Below, piece after piece: positions 1 through 11,342 of a stretch of 64,000 bases of DNA. Position 1 is the first letter of the stretch. Every line of letters starts with the position of its first letter. The translations under genes and the position numbers were made by a program. Location of the stretch: NCBI RefSeq assembly GCF_020921035.1, contig NC_063151.1:36028934-36092933 (forward strand), read 5' to 3'. Under the pieces are notes generated by a model. It made no database searches. It saw only the letters and a program-made list of their open reading frames with translations, and was not told the DNA's origin. The DNA comes from Rhodamnia argentea (Eukaryota > Streptophyta > Magnoliopsida > Myrtales > Myrtaceae).

Positions 1-340
1 ATAACAATTGAGTTGGGCAAGAAGATTTTCCATTTTTGCTGATACAAGCCGCATCATGAGTGATTTCACCTCTGTTGGGGGCTGGAAGAAACGTACATAA
101 GGGGACTTTATCTAGTTTTGGTGTAACTCGAATGAACTTCATTGATCTACATTTTTTATTTGCGACTTCAGAGAAATTGCTCCACTGTGGCCCATTCTAT
201 ATATTAGTTTCAATTTACATGTTCACCTTGTGTGATATCTCTCCGTCCTCCTGTTTGGTGCTGTAAGAAACCTACATTCATTTAAAAGCTCATCGAAGTA
301 AATGCTTGAGAACATTGCTTAGTTATTTTACCTTTTACAG

Positions 341-3300
341 GTGTTAGATGCATCATGGTATATGCCAGATGAGCAACGGAATCCAATTCAGGAGTACCAG
401 GTGATAAATTGAATATGCTGTGCTTCAATTTGCACTATGCTGATTCATGGATGGTTGCTATATGTGATTAATTGATGTCTTTCATTGAACTTGATTTGAA
501 TGATCTCCTGTATTCAGGTTGCTCACATTCCTGGTGCTCTTTTCTTTGACGTGGATGGAATAGCAGATCGAACTACAAATGTGAGATTGTTTTCTTAAGC
601 TTTTGAAGTATTCTGATCACTTCTATATGCATTTTTGCATCACCTTCTCCAGCACTATGGATTCATAGACATTTGCGGTATTCTGTGAGATAAATACCCT
701 ACTCATTCGTTCATCCTGTCGTTCAGCCTAGTTGGCACTTATGTGTATATAGTGAAAGCTACTGCAGGTGGAGCAATATATTTACAACGCTTTTTAATCA
801 TTTTGCTCAGTTTCATTTGTGACTTCTTCTTACGTAAGACTATCATTTTTCAGTCCATGTAAAAAGAATACTTAAGATGTATAGGACAAGAAGTGCATAT
901 CTTGAGATATAAGAAAAAATATCTAAACATTTCTGTAAAGATATTATTTTTACTGTGTGAAATATACTGTATAATAATCGCTATTTATATTTTTATCCAC
1001 ATATTATACAAAGCATGGGTGTGTGCCTAGTTCTACAATGATGCAACTATCTTGCCAGGTTTATCTGGAGATGTGTGCGTCTACATAACAGGACTGTAGT
1101 TGCTTAGATTTGCATGGGTTAATTTGTAATTTGAGCTAGGGCTTCTAGTTTGCTATTCCTTAAAAAGCTCTTAGCTGAGTTTGAATGACAGTGCATGCAA
1201 GTTTTTTCTGTCGATTCATGTTTATTTTGTTAAGCTCTCTTTCAGTCTAGATGGCATAGACAGATGAATGAATTTTCATTTACTTCTTTCCATTACTTTC
1301 TGAAGCATTCATCAATTGTCAAACTAAGAAGTTTGTAATATAGGGCCAAAAGTGGACCTTTAATAGCCTTTGTCGTGTACTTTTATGCACGTCTTAGCAT
1401 AACAAAAAGTAGCTTCAATATCTTTTCCTGTGTTTTATTTTCTTAATCCTTGTCAAGCATGTTGATGCTATTGAGTAATGAATGCAGTCCATTACATTTT
1501 AACATTTAATGTTCTCTATTTATTGCCGATTATTCATTATCTGTCTGTCTACTAACTGGCAATATGTGGATGACAAATTGTTAGCTACCGCACATGCTAC
1601 CGTCTGAGCAAGCTTTTGCTGCTGCTGTCTCTTCTCTTGGAATTCAAAACAAGGAAGGGGTGGTTGTCTACGATGGAAAAGGGATTTTTAGTGCAGCTCG
1701 TGTCTGGTGGTGGGTCACAGGTCAATGATTGGTTTATAATCGTGTTTTCATTCAGATATTTATCTATTTCATCAATGTACTTTGTAAAGGATGTTCCGAG
1801 TGTTTGGGCATGAAAGAGTCTGGGTGTTGGATGGAGGTCTACCAAGATGGCGAGCATCGGGTTATGATGTCGAATCAAGTGCTTCAGGTGATGCTATTTT
1901 AAAAGCAAGTGCTGCCAGCGAGGCAATAGAGAAAGTGTATCAGGGACAGGCAGTAAGTGGACTGATTTCAGATTTGCATATTTTTTTTGCTATGATGTTG
2001 AGTCTCGGATTCTTCTATGCGAAGCACAAAGTATCGTTTTTGTTTTGACAATGAACATCACCTTGGGGAGAAAAAGATGAACTTAGGATCTATTTGCTAT
2101 TTTTAGGGGGCAAAGAGTCTTGACATGCTTGATTGGAGCATGTGTTTGTGATGTTTGCTTATAAGAGTTGGCTCATTTTCTTTATTAGTGAATGGTTAGT
2201 TAGAATTCAATAGTTATCCATTTTGCGCTTACTCTGAAAGTTGGATTATTTTCTTTGACTTCTCTTGCACAAACAAATGGTGAAATCCGATCTACCCATT
2301 TTCAAGTTGTCTTTCGAGTGTTCAAATGTACATCTTGCTTCCTTTGCTCTGTACTTAGTTCTAGCATTCTAACCCGTGCGGTTGAAAAATATTTATAGAC
2401 AAATTCCTATCTTACCAAAACTTCCATGTCGATACCACAAATTTGAATATGACCCAGTTTCATCTATGCTTAAAAAAGATACCTGTCTCCCATGGCACCT
2501 TTATGACGGCTTTTGTTCTACGCAGGGCTTGTGGAGATATTCTTTTGCTTTTTTATTTTTGTATATCAAGAATCATCTTCTCCATAATACTAATAAGTCA
2601 CTTGAGAGGAATTGTATGCTAGTTTACTGATGTCATGTTCCTTGAATACTGATGCTTTGACATCTTTTCCAGTCTATACTTTTCTTGGAGAATATTGAAC
2701 TCATCTTTTTGTGGTCTTTTTATATTCATGCCCTGAAGTTATTCATGTTATCTTTTTCTTCATTGCTTTCTGAATTGTAGGTTGGCCCAATCACATTTGA
2801 GACTAAATTTCAGCCACATCTTGTCTGGACACTTGATCAGGTTGAATTTGAAATTTTTTTTAATGTCTTAAAATTATGAAGATGTTAGGTTACGCTGTTA
2901 TCTTTTTGCTATATTCTGGTTGAATGAAATATACTAATGAGTCATAGTCCTCCTAGGCTTCAAATTTCCCCGTGTATTTACATATTTTCTTTCCTATTCT
3001 CAATTGTAGGTCAAAGGAAACATTGAGGAGAAGAGTCACCAACACATTGATGCCAGGTCAAAGGCCAGGTATAATTCATTCATACCTGGGAATTTCTCTC
3101 TAACTAATGCTTGTCGCACTTTTGCTTGTGTTCTTTGATTTGAGTGTCAGATTGCTGTGCCTTGGCTCTGACATTAGCAGTTGGCTAGACAAAATATTCT
3201 TTTGTAAACTTGTTCTCGCATTCTGATTATGCTATAATATAATGAAAGGTATATGCCAAGCTTAAATGGATTGTTAGCTCTAGATGTTGATTTTTTCCCC

Positions 3301-5217
3301 ATTTCTCTAACAGCAAAGATCATTTTGTTATGATATAGAACTTGAGTATCTTGCCACTCCTGCGCTCAATAAAGGTATTCTGCGCTCAGAAAAGGTATTC
3401 ATTTGGGTTGTTCGAATTGAACTGTGGATTAAGTGCCTGTGGAATCATGTTATTAATAAGGTTAAAGCACAACAGAAGACTCCTAGTTACATTCTCTTGT
3501 AATTTCATGGCTATTTCTTAAATAAGAAGAAGACTGCAACTTAGATCATCTTGCTTAATCACAAGCATGCAATAACGTGAATACAGTTTCCAAGTTTTGT
3601 AGATAGAGTAGTTGTAGCCATCACACGATAGAAGCAGACAAGTGAGAACTAAAGCCGCCGCCGCCAAAAGCATTATTACAGCCTGCTGAAATTTTCTAGA
3701 GATATATTGTTATCCAATTTCGCCTTCTTGCACTAAGTTTAGTTTTGCCCTTACGAATTTCCTAAAGCTAAAATATTCTTGTAGATTTGATGGTTCTGTG
3801 CCTGAGCCTCGAAAGGGAATTCGGAGCGGCCATGTACCTGGAAGCAAATGTGTTCCTTTTGCACAGGTAGTGATCTACTTTTAAGGGTTACTTTTTTCGT
3901 TAATGACCCTGAAGATTTATAAGAGTTCCTTAAAATGTAGGTTTACATCAACATTTTACTTGCACTTTGCAGTCTATAATTGGTTTTTGCTTGAGCTTTG
4001 AGCATGACTTTTGAGTTTGTAGTTCTAGTGCAAGCAATGTTCTCCTATGTCATATCCTTGTACGATGCGGTGCATGTTTGTTGTTCTTTTTTTTTTTTTT
4101 ATGTATTTTCTCGGTGGTTGTGGGGATCAAATTTGGAATAAATTATCCACCACGGGCATGGCGTGTTTGGTGAGAATCAAACCCTTTGGTGCCGGCGTAA
4201 GCCATAGTCAGGGGTTTGAAACTCTCCTAACGCGTTTCTCGGACTTAAGTGGGGGGCCCTTGCTGATGGGCTGCGGGGCCAGCCTCCCTCCAGGTATAGT
4301 CGCTGTCGGAAAGGGCGAAGCCCGATTACGATTGGCGGATCCTGGATCATCCAAAAAAAAAAAAATGTTGGAATAAATTTGGAATGTAAGCAGAAGACAA
4401 CTTTAATATGATGGATTACTTTCCTATGCCAAGTCATGATGCTTGACCTCTTCGTGCCCCTTCACAGATGTTGGATTCTTCGCAGACATTGTTGCCGCCT
4501 GATGAGCTTAAAAAGCGATTTGATGAAGAAGGTATACCTTTCTCTTTGCCTATGTCCTTGAACATTTTTGTTTCCTAGCCTCATTCAATTCACTTCTATC
4601 AGAGGTACATTTAAAGGTTAGCACCTAAAATCATTTTTGTTGATAGTTGCTTTCCTCCAACTTCATCTTCTTAATTCTCTAGTTATGGCTCCTAAAATCC
4701 AAGAAGTTTGCTGAGATAACCTTTATCTACCTGTTCTTATTCTCGATTTGGAGACAATTTCACATGATTCAATGTGATCTCAATAGTCACTATGGAGAAG
4801 TGACAATGCTAGAAGATTTGAACATTTTTCAAACTGAAAATGTCTGATCACAGTTGGAAATTGAGATTTGCATCGATCTGTCTCACGTAAGTCTCTACAG
4901 GCATCTCTTTGGAAAGTCCCATTGTAACTTCCTGCGGTACTGGGGTTACAGCTTGCATTCTTGCATTGGTAAGTTCTCTCTTCCTAAATGTTAGTCTTAG
5001 GCTTTTATTTGGAGACTCAAATCCTCCAATCAAAACAGTTGTAGTCTTTTTGACAGATGTAAGGACCGTGATAAGTGAATACATGAGGAAAGTGCTGGTC
5101 ATATCTGTGTTTTTTCCTTAGGGACTCCATCGTCTTGGGAAGCATGATGTTGCCGTTTATGATGGATCATGGACCGAATGGGGCGCGGAATCTGACACTC
5201 CTGTCAACAAATCATAA
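341..5217 (+). CDS. STR1: Thiosulfate/3-mercaptopyruvate sulfurtransferase, 3' part (first exons lie left of the window)
   Basis: Two-rhodanese-domain enzyme that moves sulfur from 3-mercaptopyruvate or thiosulfate to thiols or cyanide; the plant family acts in mitochondria (STR1) or cytosol (STR2). Visible coding exons: 341-400, 518-580, 1585-1709, 1790-1952, 2781-2840, 3010-3068, 3785-3866, 4468-4531, 4901-4968 and 5122-5217, all with GT-AG borders and matching phases. The first visible exon begins [12 protein letters not shown], inside the N-terminal rhodanese domain, so the transit peptide and domain start are missing. The first domain continues through [17 protein letters not shown]. The second ends with the active-site loop CGTGVTA, whose cysteine carries the persulfide. 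The protein ends TPVNKS. STR1 versus STR2 cannot be settled without the N-terminus. It is convergent with the methyltransferase gene. Confidence 0.93.
4133..4379 (+). mobile_element. SINE insertion in an STR1 intron
   Basis: The 12-base direct repeat TTGGAATAAATT occurs at 4133-4144 and 4368-4379. It brackets about 220 bases that end in a pure A run at 4353-4365. Inside are a possible A box (TGGCGTGTTTGGTG, near 4158) and a B-box-like GGGTTTGAAACTC (near 4213), as in tRNA-derived plant SINEs. The body is GC-rich and unlike the AT-rich intron around it. Target-site duplication, A tail and Pol III boxes together support a SINE; the family is not identified. The open frame across 4047-4376 is incidental. 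Confidence 0.72.
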
Positions 5218-6034
5218 GATAAAAGAGCACTTCCAAACGATACTTGCCACCGAATTTCTCAGTATGAGGTTTACATTACGGCTGCTTGAATGTGACAAGA
5301 GAGATTGAACAAGACAAATGTGGTTTTATTTTGCCTTTGTCAATTGCAAATTGTTTTGAACATGGCAATTGTGTCCGTTGATAAAGGAAATTAGTGCAGA
5401 GTATGAGTGGGATTTCTTGGAAGGACAAAAATCAAAATCGTCGAGGAAATCCGACAGGTAAGCACATATTGGTAAAAAGATATCTTGTTAGCCGTTTGTG
5501 TATGGATGCCGTTTCTGGATAGGCATATCTGAACGGTTGTTAAAGGGAAAGAACACGATTCTTAGATGACTGAACATTATCCGTGCTTCTATGTTTGCTT
5601 CAGATTCTGAAACATAGCTTTGCAACTGGCTTCTCTTTTCATCCTTGTTTAGGCGTCATTACGGTAATGAATAGAAAATGTCAGGAATCAATTACTTGCG
5701 CTAAAAGTCACATTTGGTGTTGTGATACCTTCTCATTCTTTTGGACCATGCCATGTCACGTTGCGAATTTCTCCCAAGTTTCAGAGATCAATTATGCTAT
5801 TTGTCCCATTTAGCTGAGGCAGGACATGCGAAGAACACTTCCATAGACAAATTACCAAGAAAGGCGCAGAGACAGGGACCTTAAAACAAACTAAAGACAT
5901 ACGCCAAGGAAGAAACAAAAGACAAAAAAGAGAACTCAGAGAACCACACAGTTATAGAAAAGTGCAAACAGAACAATCCTCTCTCGAGGCAGGATTGAAT
6001 CTCAAAAATTTGCAAGCAAACCAATGCTACATGA
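5218..6034. other. Convergent intergenic region, STR1 and tRNA methyltransferase
   Basis: AT-rich sequence between two stop codons on opposite strands. It should hold both 3' UTRs and poly(A) sites. I see no coding potential, RNA gene or repeat in it. Confidence 0.6.
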
Positions 6035-9000
6035 TTATCTTTTAAACGTGAAAATGAGAACCGGAGCCAATGGTCGATTCAACATCTGTAGCTTACAGCA
6101 GACCCAATCCTCCGTTGACAGCCCAGAAGCAAATGCTTGTACAGTTTCGAACTCTTCCCTGCACTTTACCAAAATCAACAATGAACATGATATAATGTCA
6201 TGATAATGTAAATCGCTGTGTATGGTAAATTGTGAAGGATGGAACTCTCAATCAGGGATGACCATCCAACACCAAGCCCCAAGTGAATAGAATGGATCGT
6301 GAATTTATTAGCCAATCAGGACAATTGCAGATTCTCACATTTTAGTGTCTTTAGGTCGGTGTTAATTTTGGTTTATTTGCACTCTTGAAAGACCAGATCC
6401 GACATCTGACCCACGGATAAGCTTTCTTCTTTCTGGATATAAGGCTGTTCCCTTAACTTTACCATCCTGTATTCATTCTATCTGCTGACTCAGGTAAGAT
6501 CTTCTCTACTTTCTCTGGTAGATTGTTTTCAACTAGAACACGGCAATAGAGAAAGCCGGTTCCGATGTAAGCGCATGCAATAAAACATGGTGCAATACCG
6601 ATGCACCATCGCAGCAAAAATCTCCCTGAAATCATTCAGTTACTACAAATATTTCTTCCCACTATTTTCACGCTTCACGGCCTTTGGCCAAAAAAAGTAT
6701 AGGCTTTGGCCAGAAAAAGGGGAAGCTTTCGACCTTTTGGATTGTATGGACAACACCAATTCGGTCAATGCCTAAATTGCTGGATGGATTTTATAAGCTT
6801 CCTAGATAAAAAAAAAGTAGGTATAGAAACTACGATCTATTATGTATGAACCCAGTCAGCAGATATTTCCTTAAACTACACCCACATTGCAAGGGCCAAC
6901 GGGCAGCTAATTGTCTCCCCAACAGGGTATATAGGGTCAACAGTTATTGACACAATCCGTTTGCACGACGCACGACACGTGATTCAAGAGCTTTGGTTTA
7001 GCAGGGTACGTCATAAAAGGGTTCACACAACAAAAATCGCTTCTCATGCGGGTCAACCCATTCAAACCATTTAAACATGGATTGACACGTTTAAGTTCAC
7101 ATATCTTATTTAACACGATACAAGACATGTTTAAGCACATTTGATACCCGAGAAAATTTTGAATAAGGACTCGAAGTAGGACTCGAAGTAGGATTGTTTC
7201 CTCAAAAAAGGATTCAAAGTAAATGTCATCTCAAATAGGGACCCGAAGTGGCTATTTGAGTCTCAAATAAGGACCCGAATTCCCAATCTTATTCATAGGC
7301 AGGGGCATTTTCGTCCAAGGCTATTTTTTCGTTATTTTTCTTTTTCATTCTTCATTTTCACTTCCCTTTTGTTTTGTTTTCCTTTTTTCTTCTTTTTCTT
7401 TCTTCATCTTCCTCATGCCTCTATCTTTGCTCTACATAACCTTCATCTTCAACACCATAATCAGTTTCTCCACCAGCAGTGCTTCCCGTCGTCATGTAGG
7501 CTCTTGTCGATCTCGGTGAAGAGAAGACAAATTGAAGTTATTTGTTGTAGGTTGCCTTCTCCAACGATCAAATCCTGAGTTCCTCAGGATGCCTTAGATC
7601 ATGGCTCGCTCGTACTTGATCTAGGGCTCGAATCGACCTCCATCTGATGAAGAAGATGTTGGGACTTCTGTCGAGAGCTCAAATAAGTCTTGCCAATGGT
7701 AGCAATGTGGCAATTGGAGAGGAAGGGGTAGACTGCGAGTGGCTGTCTCCAAACGAGGGATTACTACAAGAAGCCACTGGCATTGCAAAGGAGAAGCAGG
7801 AGCTTCAACAGATCGAATTCGCGCAAGAGGGGAGAACTTGAATTTGAAATTTATGAGGCAAAACTGTTGCTAAGATTGAAATAGTCGCCTGCTGGAAAGA
7901 AATTGCTCTTTCGCGTGAAATTGTTGATCACCAACCAAGAGTTAATTGACTGGAGGCTTAAGTCAGTCAAACAAGATGATATGGTGATGCTTGGATAATG
8001 CTGCTTCTGTTGTTGGCAAGTAGGACCAAAAACAGTGCAAAAAATTGCAGTTGCTAGGTTGGCCGAAGGCGTGGAATAAGTGAAGTTTTTGTGTCACTCT
8101 CAAGGTGAGAGAACAGATGCCCCTAAAGATAAGAAGCGACAACCAGTTCCCAAAAAAAATGAAAAAAGGAAAATAGAATCAAAAGAAAGTGAAAATGAAG
8201 AAAGAAAAAGGAAAATAAAGAAAAAAAATAGCCGTGGACGAAAATACCCCTGGCCATGAATAAGATTTGGAGTTTGGGTCTTTTTTGAGACTCGGTTAGC
8301 CATTTCGGGTCCTCCTTTGAGACTCAGCTAGTCACTTTGGGTCCTTACTTGAGATAATATCCACTTTAGGTCCTCTTTTGAGAAAACAACCCCGCTTCGG
8401 GTCCTTATTTGAAAATTTCCATTTGATACCCATAGCTCATAAATTTTCACTCCTTAAAAATTTATAAAGACAACACCATCTTAAAAGTGAAGACATATTG
8501 AGGGATACATATATCATTAAATATACCAGTCCTGACTCAGCGATACACTCTGGATGTAATGGGCAGTTTAAACTACTATATGGTCTAAAAACATTGAAAC
8601 ATGTCAAATGTGTTAACACAGGTAATTAATTATAAACGCGTTTATCTATATGCACATGAATGTTACCAGTTAACATGTCATGTTATGTCAACACCTGATA
8701 CAGTGACACTTGATAATCATGTTTTTGTGTCGTGCGACCCGCTTTATTAGCAAGTGTTGTATTAGTATTGATATCAAACATGTCGTGTTCAGGTTAGCCA
8801 TTTCGTTTTATACTCCTTTTTCGATTCGACAAGACACGAATTATCAGCTCTATACAAATTATAGGCAGTAGTTAACAGAAGACATGGTTTTGACCAGAAT
8901 GTGTACAAAAAGTATTACCTTCCATTAGGATGTCCCACATAGACCACGGTGCTGATTAGCCCTCCGGGTTCTATAATACTCCCTGCGGCTTCCAATGCTA

Positions 9001-10713
9001 GTAGTGTTGTTTCTGATCTAGTGGTTATTGCTTTATCACCTCCAGGAAGATAGCCCAAATTGAATGCCACAAGCCTACAGGGCACCGCAACTACTAAAAA
9101 ATTATGATAGGAAAGAAACCGCAGATCTTTGAGTGAAATGCAGTCATATACTTTGCATTCAATAGGATATCAACTCGTGCTATTAGCTAATATCATGAGT
9201 CATTAATTGATCGTAATCTCAAGATGGCATAGCCTTTTGGCCAAGTTGCAAAACACTATAAGCAAGAAAAGGTATATATCTGAAAAAGCATCTTGCTGTA
9301 AGATGCCTTTTTTACATTAAAATATTGAGTAGGAGATGCAAACTGAGTGTCCACTACATACAGGAATCATTTAACTTGGTCAATATTCAGGATGACTAGC
9401 TTTGGTTGAATACATGACATACAGGAATAGTTTGATTTGCTTCTACAAAACGAGGGATTCAGAGGATATGATTGCTCGTGTTGATAAAAGCACCAAAGAT
9501 GAAAAGTTCGTTGTGCAAAACTGACAATGACAAACTGAGTGGAGTCAAGTTTATTCCATTCAAATGCTGAAGTGAGATGCTGAGGAGTAGATTACCTCAC
9601 CAAGGCATCTTCAGGGACAATTTCCGCCAGCTTACTATGACACATAGGAAAAAGCTTCACAAGCTCCATCTGCACACAACCGACTACCAAAGGCATCAGC
9701 AATGCAAGAGGAATGGAACTTAAGGGGATAAACTAAATATGATTTACAGTGATCTAGTTGTTATCATTAAGTTTCTTTCACATTGCGAAAGAGAAAAACA
9801 AATGAGTTCGAGTGCAGAAGAGGACGACCTCTTGGGGGCTGAGAGATTGTCTCAGGAAGCAAGAGGTGCTCTGTAAAGCACCTTCCTGGATGTCCATTCC
9901 ATAAACACGACCCCTAGCCGATTCACCCGCAACCAGTTTGACTAGTGCTGAGGTATCATGACCATTGCCACATGTGGCATCAACGGCAGCGTCACCCTCT
10001 CGAAGCACATGTTTCCAAACTCTGGGAGAGAGGGCAAAAGAATGCATTGGCTTTCAACAAGAAGGTACACGTCGAACTATGAGGCTTTTGGGGAAGAGAA
10101 CAAACAGGCAAATTCTGAGCAAAACAACAGGAAAGGAAGTACATGTGGAGAGGAATGATGGACTACCCACGAGTGAGCTACATCAGTTGCCTTCCTCCTC
10201 CCAAATATGTATCCGACCATTTGATCTTCGAGTCCTAAGAATTCACACCACCGAGACATCCTCCATCAATCAATGCAGTGTAATTTTCCATGACCACGTG
10301 AACAGCCAAACGTGGAGGAGAAGACGTTAATCGTGAGAAACGAAAAAAGGAACACAGGATTGAATTGGTCCACAATTCTAGGGTTCAAGCCCAGCCCCAT
10401 CATTTCCGTCCTCTCCTCCTTCAAAGTTGAAATGAATGGACAGTAAATGATGGTAGAAGAGGAAGCTTTGATCAGAAAAAGTCGAGGTACGCGTCTAAGC
10501 AAATGCGTGCAAAAAGAAAGGGGAAAGAAAGGTAGTGCAGAGAGAAGAGAAGCTACCGGGAATAATAGGGAAATCGGTAGAGACGGAAGCGGTGGCATTT
10601 CGCACGGAAGAGAAGGAAGAGGAGGTGAAGTGGCGTTTCAGCTTCTTCGCTCTTCCGACAGTTGATGCGTACGCGAACAATCGGCAACTCGTCAGCGGCA
10701 ATCGCAGCGACAT
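6035..10713 (-). CDS. MnmM/YtqB-like tRNA (mnm5s2U34) methyltransferase, probably plastid
   Basis: SAM-dependent methyltransferase of the YtqB/MnmM family (putative rRNA methylase family); bacterial members methylate the wobble-uridine modification of tRNA. Coding exons in order of translation: 10713-10557, 10234-10171, 10021-9829, 9669-9596, 9074-8919 and 6158-6035, 768 nt in all, giving 255 aa. The N-terminus [20 protein letters not shown] is rich in Ser, Arg and hydrophobic residues, like an organelle transit peptide. Next come [15 protein letters not shown], the SAM motif [11 protein letters not shown] and the acidic motif [18 protein letters not shown] matches the family's catalytic NLGYLPG signature, and the end [16 protein letters not shown] is typical. 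Intron 5 is 2.76 kb because it holds a transposon (7150-8420). The 3' end is easily missed for that reason. Start choice inferred from the open first exon. Confidence 0.88.
7150..7390. repeat. Left terminal inverted repeat of the MULE
   Basis: Inverted partner of about 8150-8420. It contains a subrepeat array of GGACTCGAAGTA or GGACCCGAAGTG units spaced 14-40 bases apart. Confidence 0.78.
8150..8420. repeat. Right terminal inverted repeat of the MULE
   Basis: Reads on the minus strand as the left end does: AATAAGGACCCGAAG, then repeated GGACC.AAAGTG units, then GGGGTATTTTCGTCC and a T/C-rich run. The two ends differ by substitutions and small indels, so the insertion is not very recent. Confidence 0.78.
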
Positions 10714-11342
10714 TCTCCCTCTCCTTACTGAGCCACAACCAGGGGCTCCAGCTCATCACATCAGCCACTAACGGACGGTAACCACTTATATCTCTCAGCT
10801 GAGCTGATATTCTCTTTGGATCGGGAATCGCAGGCGTACATTTTTTTTTTTAAATAATCATAAAAATAATTTCATTAATTTTAAATAATTTATATTTAAA
10901 TATTTTCGTGAATATTTATGTCACGGATTTGTTTGAATTGGAAAGCAATTACAAGAGTCAAGAGTTTGAATCATTCTGTCCGTCTCATAGAGGAGTTCAT
11001 CGAGCCATTGGATCTATCTATGTCATGTGTCATTTTTGACTTGTGGAGTGAAAGGAAGTTGTCACTTTAAAAGATTTGGGATCAGAACTAATCCGTCCTG
11101 TTTATGTTAGTAAAGTAGAAGAAGACCATGCTTGGGCTGCTCAATTAACAAAACCAATGACACTAAAGATTTGAGATCATTTTTTCCTGACGAAAAGTTT
11201 TGATGCTTCGACGAATTCAAAGTGGTTGCTGCTGGTGCCGGGCATACAACTTGAAGATCCCGGAGTGGAGTGGAGTGGAGTCCCGCCGCATTATTCATCC
11301 GTCGCCTGACCAATTTCTTCCGCTGGTTCACTTCAAACTACT
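10714..11342. other. Intergenic: methyltransferase promoter and GRAS gene 3' flank
   Basis: Lies upstream of the methyltransferase start and downstream of the GRAS stop, both on the minus strand. 10845-10910 is strongly AT-rich with runs of A and T. No gene seen. Confidence 0.5.

Larger units (their letters stand above)
7138..8431. mobile_element. Non-autonomous Mutator-like DNA transposon (MULE) with long inverted ends
   Basis: Direct repeats CATTTGATACCC at 7138-7149 and 8420-8431 look like a target-site duplication (9-12 bp). Between them, 7150-8420, the outer 230 or so bases of each end are inverted copies. Both start GGAAATTTT-like, then AATAAGGAC, then several copies of a GGACCCGAAGT-like unit, then a stretch around GGGGCATTTTCGTCC followed by a T-rich run. 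Length about 1.27 kb. Long terminal inverted repeats with internal subrepeats and a 9-12 bp duplication point to Mutator-like elements. No transposase is visible. The interior has only a short frame (7647-7841) with no recognised homology. It sits inside an intron of the methyltransferase gene. Confidence 0.82.

Noticed and set aside
4047-4376. 109-codon frame on the plus strand with a hydrophobic start
   Set aside because: It runs through a T tract, the SINE body and its A tail; no protein similarity and it lies in an STR1 intron.
10376-10395. GGGTTCAAGCCC, resembling a tRNA B box
   Set aside because: No A box at the right distance and no cloverleaf could be drawn; it lies in intron 1 of the methyltransferase gene.
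10266-10771. Several overlapping frames on both strands around the first methyltransferase exon
   Set aside because: Only the frame starting at 10713 splices in phase into [15 protein letters not shown]; the others are low-complexity shadows.
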